From positions 930,001-994,000 of the forward strand of contig CBDHHD010000016.1 in NCBI GenBank assembly GCA_965263285.1: a stretch of DNA of 64,000 nucleotides, given 5' to 3'. The translations under genes and the position numbers were made by a program. Positions 1 to 8,988 of this stretch are shown one piece after another. The stretch comes from JASGCP01 sp965263285 (GTDB lineage Bacteria; Bacteroidota; Bacteroidia; Chitinophagales; Chitinophagaceae). Numbering within the stretch: the stretch's first letter is position 1; each line of letters opens with the position of its first letter. Under the pieces are notes generated by a model. That model was not told the DNA's origin. It did no database searches and was given only the letters and a program-made list of their open reading frames with translations.

Positions 1-125
1 GGAATACTTCTGCCATCTGGCAACGAAGTTATTTGCTCCACTATAAACTCTCGCACACTAAAGGACTCTGTTTTTTTCTGAATGTCAAATTTTTTAAATA
101 GCTTGCCATATAATTCGTATGCCAT
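1..125 (-). CDS. DUF3127-like protein (5' part only)
   Basis: The reverse strand opens with ATG at 123-125 and runs off the left edge, so only about 41 residues are visible. They begin MAYELYGKLFKKFD and continue through an SFSVREFIVE stretch. This resembles the start of the small DUF3127 proteins of Bacteroidota, which are annotated as possible single-strand nucleic-acid binders; that function is family lore and not visible here. The gene lies outside the direct repeat at 288-307 and so appears to belong to the host chromosome and not to the defence island. Family assignment is moderate because the rest of the protein is missing. Confidence 0.55.
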   Translation of the reverse strand, partial: MAYELYGKLFKKFDIQKKTESFSVREFIVEQITSLPDGRSI

Positions 126-287
126 AAAATAATAATTAATTTAATTAAACTACAAAATTACAATAATTAATCTTTCATATTACAAATATTTTTTATGATT
201 GTTACGCAGACAACTAGTAAAAAACGGTTATTTTTTTGAGACGCAGATAATCACTATTGCACTTACCTATTCGTCCTGCAAGGCTGC

Positions 288-307
288 ATTCAAAGTTTAA
301 GTGCAAC
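288..307 (+). repeat. Left copy of direct repeat bracketing the defence island
   Basis: The 20-base sequence ATTCAAAGTTTAAGTGCAAC recurs in the same orientation at 10595-10615 with one extra T. The two copies enclose exactly the hsdM-hsdS-gajA-gajB-hsdR block and nothing else. They may be target-site or attachment-site duplications. The rest of 126-401 holds no gene; it contains a degenerate T-rich segment (about 225-240) resembling the end of the dispersed repeats found elsewhere. Confidence 0.5.
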
Positions 308-401
308 ACATTATAAGGATAACACATTAAGAAGGAAGAGACCGCAACGGGTATTCTTTTTATACATTATCCCCTTTAAAATTATTTAATGAGTTTACGC
401 A

Positions 402-3400
402 TTACAACAATTTATTCTTTTTATTCTTTTTGAAATTCTCAGCTTGTTCAAATACCTCCACATACACTTCGTCTCGTTCAACGGGTGGGTAACTATATTT
501 ATCCAATAAAAGAATTAATTCTACTTTTAAGGTCGATTTAATATCCTCTCGTTTGTTCCAGTCAGGGAATTGAGCTTGATCATCTACTAAATGTTTAACG
601 GCTTTTGCCAATTCAATCATTTTGTCATCAGGGTATGTGAAATCGTATTTTATACATAAGGATTTCAAGATATCGTAAAATGCTTTTTCTTCAAAGTTAA
701 TGCCTAAAGCATCGCCTGCTGTAAACTCCTTATGCACTTCCCATATGAGCTCTGTTAGTGCATTCGTCATTTCTTCATACACTTCGCTTCTTAAAATATC
801 ATTTGCCTCACGATTATTATAACGCTCTACCAAGGCTTGCATTTTTTTATAAAAATCAATTCCTTTTACACGATTTATTTTTTTGATTGCAGTAACTCCT
901 TTTGCCAATAGCTGTTGCAACAATTTTATTTTAGTATTGGGCAATTTTATTTTATCAATCTTATCTAAATAGTCTTTATCAAAAATGTTTTGCTCGCGTT
1001 CGCCTTCTTCACCTAATTTGAAAATCTCTTGTACGCCATCACTTTGTAAAGCATCTCTTATCATTTCTCGAACTCGTGCATTCATTTGTGCAGTGTCTGG
1101 AACATCATTACCTTTTGTAAGTTTGAAAAGTATGGAACGAATTGCTAAATAAAAGTGAATGTAATCCCTTTCAGTTTGCATTATGTTTTCGCTACCAGTA
1201 CAAATATCATAGGCTGCTTTCAGCCTTTTTACCAAGCCCATAAATCGAGTTTCCAATTCTTTGGTTTGTTGCACAAATTCCGTAGCTTTATTCAAGGTAT
1301 TCAATTGCTCAAGAGTGCTACCTTTAAAATACTGTGTGTTATCAAATTGGTGCATCAGTTTAGCCAATAAATCTAAATGATCTTTCACTACCACCAAAGA
1401 CTGCTCAATATCTTCGATGGTATGCTCATCGCCTTTTTTGTATTGAGCAAGGGCAAGATTCATTTGTTTTTTAATTCCAATATAATCAACCACCAAGCCT
1501 TTGTTTTTACCTTCTACCTTACGGTTTACGCGCGAAATAGTTTGAATTAAATTATGTTGCTGAATGGGTTTGTCAAGGTACATGGTATCTAAAAATGGCA
1601 CATCAAAACCGGTCAGCCACATATCCACTACCATTGCAATTTTGAAATTTGATTTTTCATTTTTGAATTGCCTATCCCATTCTTTTCTATCCTCCTTAGT
1701 TCCTAACAAATCAAACAGCTCTTTTACATCATCCTTGCCTCGTGTGGCAATAAGTTTAATGCGTTGTATCGGTTTTAATTCCCGTTTATCTTTATCCGTT
1801 AATTCAACTCCTTCTTCTGATACTTTTATTTCATTCCATGCAGGGCAAATAGCGATAATATTTTTATAAAGCTCAAAAGCAATATTCCGAGTACTACATA
1901 CAAACATAGCCTTACCTTTAACGGTTGCCCCTTCCGATAGTCTTTTCTCATAATGATTAACAAAATCTTCAGCAACAGCTTTTAAACGGCTGGGATCTCC
2001 AATGATGGCATACATTTGTGCCATTTCTTTTTTACTTTGTTCAATTTGATGTTCATTGCTGCCTATGGTGGCACATGTAGCATAGTAATCTTCAATTTCT
2101 TTGAGTTTTGAATTATTCAATAACACTTTAGCAGCTCTACCTTCATAAACAATTTTAACGGTAATGTCATCTTTAACCGATTCGGTCATGGTATAAGCAT
2201 CCACTACTTTTCCAAATACATCAAGGGTTGCATCAATAGGGGTACCTGTAAAACCTACATAAGTGGCATTCGGTAATGAATCATGTAGGTATTTAGCAAA
2301 GCCATAAGTTTTACTAACGCCCTTTTCCGTTACTTTCACTTTTTGGTCAAGATTTACCTGCGTTCGGTGCGCTTCATCTGAAATACAAATTACATTATTG
2401 CGTTTAGTCAATAATTCTGTATCTTCTGTAAACTTGTGAATGGTGGTTAAAAATACGCCTCCGCTTTTTCGGTCTTGTAGCTTAGCTCTTAAATCGGCAC
2501 GACTATCAACGCTTTCAATGATATGATCGCCAATAAAATTTTTTGCATTGATAAATTGAGCAGAGAGTTGGTCGTCTAAATCGGTGCGGTCGGTTATTAA
2601 AACAATGGTTGGGCTTGCAAAATATTCGCTTTTCATCAATAGCCTTGTCAGATAAAGCATGGTAAAACTTTTGCCACAACCAGTAGCACCAAAATAAGTA
2701 CCCCCTTTCCCATTTCCTTGAGGCTTCTGTGCTTTTTGAATATGATTGTACAATGCCCTTGCGGCATAATATTGCGGATAACGGCAAAGGATTTTTTCCT
2801 TTTTGCTACTGTTGTCGGGCAGATAAAGAAAATTGCGCATAATATCACGCAAACGATCTTTATGAAACATGCCCTGAATTAAAGTAAACAGGCTATCAAT
2901 ACCATCTACTTCTTTGGCTAAACCAGCCACCCTACGCCATGCGTAGAAAAAATCATAAGGTGCAAAAAAAGAACCCGCTTTGTTATTTGTGCCATCGCTG
3001 ATGACACAAAAAGCATTGTATTTAAACAGCTCTGGAATATCTCTGCCATAGCGAACGGTTAATTGCGTGTAAGCATCATAAATCGTTGCTTCTTCACGAA
3101 TCGTACTTTTAAATTCAAACACCACCAAAGGCAAACCATTAATGTAAATAATACCATCAGGAATGCGTTTTTCATTGCCTACAATTTCTAATTGATTAAC
3201 AAATTTGTAAATATTAGTATCCAATGAATATGTTGCTATAGGGTCTGCCACTATTGTTATAAGTTGCTTCTCGTTAGGTCGTTGATGCTTGTTAAGTCCT
3301 GCGTAATTGATGAGCTGAATATAAATGTCTTTTTGATTGCGGCTTTCTCTTTTAAGAATAAAACCATCTGCCAACATTCTTAAAAAAGTTTTATTGCTTT

Positions 3401-3629
3401 CGTAGAGGTCGGAGGCTGGTAATGATTTAATTTGAAGGATAATTGAATTAACTTCATGTACAGTAATGCACTGTGATGCGTATTCGGTTAAAAGAAAATT
3501 TCTCAAATCCTCTTCTATCAAAACTTCTTCAGGCTTACGCGTTATAGTCACACCCAAATGGTGCGGATATCCTTCTTGCTGCAACAAATCTATAAATACC
3601 TTTTCTAATTTTTCTTCAGTGAATTGCAT
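402..3629 (-). CDS. hsdR: Type I restriction endonuclease, R (motor/nuclease) subunit
   Basis: HsdR is the translocating and cleaving subunit of a type I restriction-modification complex, working with HsdM and HsdS. The 1075-residue product has the expected order. An N-terminal PD-(D/E)XK-type nuclease is seen at D158 with E172-F-K174 (IPDGIIYINGLPLVVFEFK). Superfamily 2 helicase motifs follow: Walker A GATGCGKS at 314-321, DEAH at 418-421 and TGTP at 461-464, then a long helical C-terminus. Length is normal for the family. It is the last gene of the island on this strand and is separated from hsdS and hsdM by the Gabija pair and a pseudogene, so it may need its own promoter. All key motifs are intact, so the enzyme looks functional. 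Confidence 0.95.
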   Translation of the reverse strand: MQFTEEKLEKVFIDLLQQEGYPHHLGVTITRKPEEVLIEEDLRNFLLTEYASQCITVHEVNSIILQIKSLPASDLYESNKTFLRMLADGFILKRESRNQKDIYIQLINYAGLNKHQRPNEKQLITIVADPIATYSLDTNIYKFVNQLEIVGNEKRIPDGIIYINGLPLVVFEFKSTIREEATIYDAYTQLTVRYGRDIPELFKYNAFCVISDGTNNKAGSFFAPYDFFYAWRRVAGLAKEVDGIDSLFTLIQGMFHKDRLRDIMRNFLYLPDNSSKKEKILCRYPQYYAARALYNHIQKAQKPQGNGKGGTYFGATGCGKSFTMLYLTRLLMKSEYFASPTIVLITDRTDLDDQLSAQFINAKNFIGDHIIESVDSRADLRAKLQDRKSGGVFLTTIHKFTEDTELLTKRNNVICISDEAHRTQVNLDQKVKVTEKGVSKTYGFAKYLHDSLPNATYVGFTGTPIDATLDVFGKVVDAYTMTESVKDDITVKIVYEGRAAKVLLNNSKLKEIEDYYATCATIGSNEHQIEQSKKEMAQMYAIIGDPSRLKAVAEDFVNHYEKRLSEGATVKGKAMFVCSTRNIAFELYKNIIAICPAWNEIKVSEEGVELTDKDKRELKPIQRIKLIATRGKDDVKELFDLLGTKEDRKEWDRQFKNEKSNFKIAMVVDMWLTGFDVPFLDTMYLDKPIQQHNLIQTISRVNRKVEGKNKGLVVDYIGIKKQMNLALAQYKKGDEHTIEDIEQSLVVVKDHLDLLAKLMHQFDNTQYFKGSTLEQLNTLNKATEFVQQTKELETRFMGLVKRLKAAYDICTGSENIMQTERDYIHFYLAIRSILFKLTKGNDVPDTAQMNARVREMIRDALQSDGVQEIFKLGEEGEREQNIFDKDYLDKIDKIKLPNTKIKLLQQLLAKGVTAIKKINRVKGIDFYKKMQALVERYNNREANDILRSEVYEEMTNALTELIWEVHKEFTAGDALGINFEEKAFYDILKSLCIKYDFTYPDDKMIELAKAVKHLVDDQAQFPDWNKREDIKSTLKVELILLLDKYSYPPVERDEVYVEVFEQAENFKKNKKNKLL

Positions 3630-3665
3630 TTTTTTTAACTTCTTATATTTTAACCTCTTCGCTAT

Positions 3666-4001
3666 TTATTTGTTCGATATTTCTTGGCAAAGATATAAAA
3701 TCAGTTTTCCTTTATTCGTAATAAAATATTTTTGATGCGGACTATGCGGTCTATTTTTTATTGTTAATTGAAGTATACCTTGCTCAATTAATGGCACAAT
3801 ATAGGTAACATAATTTTTTGTTTGATTAGATAGGTGTAAGCAGTTCTCTAATATGTCTTTTCGTCTTTTAGGTTCCAAACAAAATACCAATTTTTTGAGC
3901 CCCTGCTCTGTATCTAATCATTGTCTTTCAATTGGTTGCTTACCTTCATTTAGTTTGTAGATAACAGCAACGATAGGGTTCTCCGATATTCTATTATCCA
4001 T
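3666..4001 (-). pseudogene. Broken winged-helix protein (C-terminal domain of a Fic- or AlbA-type ATP-binding protein)
   Basis: A reading frame from ATG at 4001 to the stop at 3666 gives about 111 residues but is interrupted by an in-frame TGA at 3918-3920. The first part begins MDNRISENPIVAVIYKLNEG. The second part (EPKRRKDILENCLHLSNQTK and a PHSPHQKYFITNKGK ending) looks like the winged helix-turn-helix found at the C-terminus of Fic-family or AlbA/AAA_4 proteins that often accompany type I restriction operons. What remains could be a fragment of such a gene. It lies between gajB and hsdR on the same strand. Nothing else is recognisable in 4002-4244. Confidence 0.5.
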
Positions 4002-4244
4002 ATTCAATGTTAATCTTTTTTTCACTTGGTTACTATAATGAGCCTTTGGAAAAGTTATTCTCAAAAAATTTTCAGAAAACTGAAAACAATTTTTATCGTA
4101 ATATGTTAAAACTCTTGGAATACCTGACCCTAACTATTCAACCAATTCCAAATCTATTATCCATCTCGTTATTAAATTCTCTTTTATACTCTATTCTATT
4201 GGTTTCTGACATGTGGTTTTTATTTTAATTCGGTAAATGTAGTT

Positions 4245-6080
4245 TTAAGTTTTAGTCGGGGAATTGCATTTAATTAACGGCTGTATAAATCTTGAAATAT
4301 TTCTTTTCTTATAGTCTCCCCAAGGCATCATGCGTTGTTTTGGATAAGTAACATATAAAAATCGCTTTGCCCTTGTAAAAGCAACATACACATTATTCTT
4401 TTCTTGTTCCAATTTGTCATTATTAACAGCCCTAAAATCAGGACATGTTCCTTCATCCATGCCCATTAAAAACACTATCTCACTTTCTTGTCCTTTCATT
4501 GTATGAACTGTACTTAAACAAACGCCTTCTTCCCTACTATTGATGATATGTGTTAATCCAAGTGCAATTGCCGATTTAAATCCTTCCAAACTTTTTGTAA
4601 TACTTTGCTTTTTATAAACAAATAAATGTTCTTTGAAATCATTTAACTCATCAATTGTCATTTTCTTTTCGTTATCATTTGAGATTTTATTTTCAAATAG
4701 ATTGCGTAATTCATCAATTTTTAAATGTAAGTTGTCGATTGATAATTCATATACAATTTTTCCTATATTTGAGGCAATCGGAAACGCTAACGAATCTATT
4801 TTATTTAAATCCGAAATATCATTAACATTTAAAATATCCTCTAATTGTTTCTGATGTAATTTGTCTTGTGGATTAATTTTTATCCTAAAACACAAATCAA
4901 ATATTTTCATTAATGTTGAACTAAATTTTATACCCCTATTTCCTGACTTATAATAATGTGGTATCCCTTTTTCTGTAAGTAGTTTCTCAACTTGTTTAAA
5001 TACAAATCTATTGCGAGCAAGGATTGAAATTTTGTCATAAGTTATTTCCCCTTCAATATCATCATGAGTTTTAAGACTAACTAATCCTTGTATTTTATCT
5101 AATACAAATTGTGCCTCGTCATCTTCTGATGTAGCAGGATACATCTCAAAAATTCCTTTTATTACATAGTTAGTAGTCTTGACATCTAAATTCATTAGGG
5201 CATTTGATGCCTCAATAATAGAACTTGAACATCTATAATTTTCATTTAGTTTAAACTCTTTTGGTTGAAAATCTGAAACAAACTCCTTGTTCATATAGGA
5301 TGAATCAGAGCCATTAAAACCATAAATTGATTGATTAGTATCGCCCACCAGCATAACATTTTTAAAGTTGCCACATAAAGATTTTAGTAACATGTATTGT
5401 AGTTTGTTTAAATCTTGGCACTCATCAATACAAATATAAGAATATGCTTGGCGATATAAATTTACTACAGCTTCATTGTTTGTAAAGAGGTCATAAACAA
5501 GTTTGATAATATCATCAAAGTCTATAGCATTATTTGATTTAAGAATATCTTGATATTCTTGATATAAATATTGATATACTGTATTGGGGCAGCTTTCAAT
5601 GGGCGTTTCGACAAGAATAAGTTCTCTTTTTACAGTAGAAATAAATTGTAAAGCATCATGTATATATTTGACTCTATCTTTCGTGTCTTGATTATCATAT
5701 TCTTTTTTTAAATAAGGTACAGATTGAATAGCCTGTTTGATTAATTCTATTCTGTCGGCATCCTCTTCAAAGATATGAGGCATTTTGCTATACCCTAATA
5801 ATTTAAACCGTAGTTCTAGAATAGATTGGCAAAAACTATGAAATGTGCCAACAAAAACATTTTTATCTTTTATGGAGCCATTTAATCGTTCTTTAATTTC
5901 TGTAGCGGCTTTATTAGTAAAAGTTATGGCTAAAATTTTGCCTTGCATGGTTTCAGATAAACGCTTAATTCTTTCAGTCAAAACTCTAGTCTTACCACTT
6001 CCAGCACTTGCTAAAACAAGATAAGCTCCATCCTTTAAATCTACTATTTTTTGCTGTTGTGCTGATAAATTAATTTTCAT
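4245..6080 (-). CDS. gajB: Gabija-type UvrD/Rep helicase GajB
   Basis: A 611-residue superfamily 1 helicase. Walker A is ASAGSGKT at 24-31. Further motifs are a DECQD box, GDTNQSIYGFNGSD, an NYRCS box, the VHTMKGQE motif V and VAFTRAK motif VI near the C-terminus. Its start overlaps the 3' end of the OLD-family nuclease gene by 11 bp. An OLD nuclease directly followed by a UvrD-like helicase is the defining arrangement of the Gabija anti-phage system, in which GajB is thought to act with the GajA nuclease complex. The protein is longer than the founding GajB (about 494 residues), so a general UvrD/PcrA role cannot be excluded from sequence alone. The operon context makes GajB the better call. 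Confidence 0.85.
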   Translation of the reverse strand: MKINLSAQQQKIVDLKDGAYLVLASAGSGKTRVLTERIKRLSETMQGKILAITFTNKAATEIKERLNGSIKDKNVFVGTFHSFCQSILELRFKLLGYSKMPHIFEEDADRIELIKQAIQSVPYLKKEYDNQDTKDRVKYIHDALQFISTVKRELILVETPIESCPNTVYQYLYQEYQDILKSNNAIDFDDIIKLVYDLFTNNEAVVNLYRQAYSYICIDECQDLNKLQYMLLKSLCGNFKNVMLVGDTNQSIYGFNGSDSSYMNKEFVSDFQPKEFKLNENYRCSSSIIEASNALMNLDVKTTNYVIKGIFEMYPATSEDDEAQFVLDKIQGLVSLKTHDDIEGEITYDKISILARNRFVFKQVEKLLTEKGIPHYYKSGNRGIKFSSTLMKIFDLCFRIKINPQDKLHQKQLEDILNVNDISDLNKIDSLAFPIASNIGKIVYELSIDNLHLKIDELRNLFENKISNDNEKKMTIDELNDFKEHLFVYKKQSITKSLEGFKSAIALGLTHIINSREEGVCLSTVHTMKGQESEIVFLMGMDEGTCPDFRAVNNDKLEQEKNNVYVAFTRAKRFLYVTYPKQRMMPWGDYKKRNISRFIQPLIKCNSPTKT

Positions 6081-7809
6081 TTACTATAGGTTTTAAGATT
6101 AAAGTTATTTTGGTAAACAATTCAATTATTTTGGCTGGCAATTCTTTTTCAGACTTACATAATTCTTCAGCAATATAAGGTGCAATTTTAGTTTTTTCTC
6201 TCATAACTAAATTATAATAATCAGTGTTATTTTTTTTATTTAATTCTTCTCGCTTCTTTATTTTATGGTTTTCATTTTCACACTTGGACAATTCCAATCT
6301 ATCACATGCTTTTTTTACTTCTTCAATATACCCATTATTGAAAAGTTCATTTTCAAAATTATTATCATCATGTAGAAAAACAACTTTATCTAATTTTGAT
6401 TCACCAATTTGCTTTATAACCTTATTTTTAGTTTTGTTCTCAGCGTCACTAAAAATAAGGTAAGGGATATTAAAAGCATCACAAAATCTAATGAATGGCA
6501 AATAATTATCAGAGCCACTCACTCCAATAAAATCAACGCCAAGTTCAATGGATTTTTTACCAAAGCGTTTTTCAAATATAATTGGTAATGCTTGTTCTTC
6601 TGTTTCCCCTTCGCATAGTATCACTATTTTTGAAAAAAACAATTCCCCTCTTGTATTGATTACTTGGCGGTAAACCTTTCTAATATCTTCTTCGTTGAAA
6701 TCTGACTCTAAAAATTTACCTGCTTGTGAAATTTCTTTACATAGGCTTCTAACTTCTTTCAGTTGTGCACTTCCAGCAATATAACTTGAATGAGTGGCTA
6801 CTATTTTCTGTCCCTCTATATGACTAATTTGTGAATATAATTTCTTTTGTGCATTGGGATGTAAATGTGATTCGGGTTCTTCAATTGCAATAATTGGATA
6901 ATAAGTCACTTTATTATTATCAGACAATTTTTTATTTTGTAAAATGAATGCTTTTAAAACCAATAACGACGACCAACTTCTAGTTCCCATTCCATGATAC
7001 TCCATTGAAAATTGAGAATAATGAATTTTTACTCCTTTATTCAAATCCTTAATTTTTTTGGTAAAAGGAGTAATATCCACTGTATGATTGGGATTATCCA
7101 TGGTAGTATCTAATTCCTCTAGTGTTCTATGAAGATCAGTCAATATTGTACTGCTTTTAATAGTTTCATCGTTTAGAGTTTTTATAAGCGTTTCAATGTG
7201 TTCTTTGTCAGCATCATTGTATTTAACTGATGAAAGCAGTTTTCCTAAAAATGATGTTTTGTTTTTTAAATCATCAAGTATATCTCTATTTGCATCTAAA
7301 TAGAAAAATGGTATTTCGTCAAAATGAAATTTCAACTCTGTATTATAGGTTTTAGAATACCAATACTCGTTAGTAATATTATTATGAAAACCCTTCCATT
7401 CGTCAATCAAAAATTGCTTTTTCTTATAAGATTTTCTAAGCATGTCCTCCTCAATTTCAGTTCTAAATGCAAAAAACTGATTATTGTGTGAATCAAAACT
7501 AATTCTACTCTCTGTAAAAACAATCGCCCATTCATCCTCAAATGTTTGTATTTGCTTTCCATCTTTATCAACACTAATGAACAATATATCTATTATAATT
7601 TTATCTCGAATCATATCTTCTTCTGTAAAATGAAAATCATCATCGGTAATTTGCTGAGAGTTTGATAATGCAAGTTGTAAAGACTTTAACAGCGTAGTTT
7701 TACCCGCATTGTTAATTCCAACAATCACGGTTGTAGGTTCAAAATCAATTTCCAAATTATCTAATCCCCTAAATCCGTGAACCCTCAATTGTTTTAAATG
7801 TATGCCCAT
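6070..7809 (-). CDS. gajA: Gabija-type OLD-family ATPase/Toprim nuclease GajA
   Basis: A 579-residue protein, essentially the length of the founding GajA (578). An N-terminal ABC-type ATPase shows Walker A GINNAGKT at 31-38, a signature-like MGTRSWSSLL near 274-283, and Walker B with the OLD hallmark EEPESHLHP at 310-318. A C-terminal Toprim domain starts at ILCEGETEEQ (E400, E404) and continues to FSDAE (D455). Known GajA proteins nick DNA at specific sites when nucleotide levels fall during phage infection; that is family knowledge. It lies 12 bp downstream of hsdS and overlaps gajB, so it is probably co-transcribed with the restriction genes. Confidence 0.87.
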   Translation of the reverse strand: MGIHLKQLRVHGFRGLDNLEIDFEPTTVIVGINNAGKTTLLKSLQLALSNSQQITDDDFHFTEEDMIRDKIIIDILFISVDKDGKQIQTFEDEWAIVFTESRISFDSHNNQFFAFRTEIEEDMLRKSYKKKQFLIDEWKGFHNNITNEYWYSKTYNTELKFHFDEIPFFYLDANRDILDDLKNKTSFLGKLLSSVKYNDADKEHIETLIKTLNDETIKSSTILTDLHRTLEELDTTMDNPNHTVDITPFTKKIKDLNKGVKIHYSQFSMEYHGMGTRSWSSLLVLKAFILQNKKLSDNNKVTYYPIIAIEEPESHLHPNAQKKLYSQISHIEGQKIVATHSSYIAGSAQLKEVRSLCKEISQAGKFLESDFNEEDIRKVYRQVINTRGELFFSKIVILCEGETEEQALPIIFEKRFGKKSIELGVDFIGVSGSDNYLPFIRFCDAFNIPYLIFSDAENKTKNKVIKQIGESKLDKVVFLHDDNNFENELFNNGYIEEVKKACDRLELSKCENENHKIKKREELNKKNNTDYYNLVMREKTKIAPYIAEELCKSEKELPAKIIELFTKITLILKPIVNEN

Positions 7810-7821
7810 ATCTTCTATTTT

Positions 7822-8988
7822 TTATATTCTCGCTAATTTAGAAAGTAATAATGCTTTCAGTTCTGATAGATTTTGATTTTCTTTATTTAATAGCTCAACA
7901 TTTTGATAAATAAGACTTGCTATTGAATCATATGGATTTAAAATTTCAATTTCAGGAAATACAATGTTTGCTATTGCAATTTGTGGAATCGTAAGTTGAT
8001 TTTGAACCGATCCAGAATTATCAAATTCAATTTGTTTAATTGTTTGCCACAAATAAATGGCGTATGTTGGATAATGTGGAATTAGAACCAAAAGCCTCAC
8101 TATAGCATCAAAATCCTCTCGCCTTAAAACACAAAATCCTATTGTTCCTCTTGCTGATATCGTTATACTATTTTTTGGATAATTGTTCTTATTTGTATAT
8201 CCATAAAGCCCGTCATTAGTAATTCCATTTGAATAGATAGGTATCGAACATTTACTTGTTTTAGTTTCTGAAAAAACATTTGGTTTATCGCCACCTGCTT
8301 TGATTTCGCCCACATTAGATATTAGCTTCTTCTCCCACCCCCTCGGAATCTCTTTTCCCAATTCCTCATTCCAAACCATTGCCCCGCCATTGCTTTTGTA
8401 TGGTTTTCCGTTTTCATCAGGAAATTCAAAATCCACAAACCACTCCTTATAAATTGCCTGTGCCGTTTCTTCAAGTTTTTGTATCAGTTGTTGGTTAAGG
8501 TTTATACGGTTCTGTATGGTGTTGTATTCTTGTACGATCTCTCGCTGTTTATCAATGGGGGGGATAGGTATTTGCATATCGGCAAATGATTTCCAAGGTA
8601 AACCTCCTCGCACATCGGCATCTGTATAAAACCAAGCATTTCTGTCAAATTCATTACGACTAAACCACATCATCAAAAAATCAGGATCCAGCACTCCTAT
8701 ATCTTTAATCTTAAATACATCGTAAGCAGGCGAGACCATAAATTCATCTTCCAATTTTGACATTGAAATTGGTAAACGGTAATCTCTGCCAATGTGCATT
8801 CTATTACAAGCAAATTGGTTTTTTTTAACGAGTTTGTAAACTGATAAATCTGTTCCCACAACATTAGCAACCGAAGGCATGAAAAATTTATCAATATTAA
8901 TTCCTAATAATTGCTCAGCTTTTTCTTCTGTGTTTCTTTCTTTCAACTCGTGTATATAGTCTCCGAGTCGCTTATAATTTGATTTCAT
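7822..8988 (-). CDS. hsdS: Type I restriction-modification specificity subunit
   Basis: HsdS recognises the two halves of the target sequence for the methylase and nuclease. The 388-residue product has a first target-recognition region (about 1-125), a central conserved helical spacer with PIPPIDKQREIVQEY and an IYKEWFVDFEFP block (about 130-190), a second recognition region (about 205-350), and a C-terminal helical repeat. This is the usual two-TRD layout. Its start overlaps hsdM by 17 bp, which indicates translational coupling. A run of seven G at about 8558-8564 encodes the PIPPI segment. Target specificity cannot be read from sequence. Confidence 0.93.
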   Translation of the reverse strand: MKSNYKRLGDYIHELKERNTEEKAEQLLGINIDKFFMPSVANVVGTDLSVYKLVKKNQFACNRMHIGRDYRLPISMSKLEDEFMVSPAYDVFKIKDIGVLDPDFLMMWFSRNEFDRNAWFYTDADVRGGLPWKSFADMQIPIPPIDKQREIVQEYNTIQNRINLNQQLIQKLEETAQAIYKEWFVDFEFPDENGKPYKSNGGAMVWNEELGKEIPRGWEKKLISNVGEIKAGGDKPNVFSETKTSKCSIPIYSNGITNDGLYGYTNKNNYPKNSITISARGTIGFCVLRREDFDAIVRLLVLIPHYPTYAIYLWQTIKQIEFDNSGSVQNQLTIPQIAIANIVFPEIEILNPYDSIASLIYQNVELLNKENQNLSELKALLLSKLARI

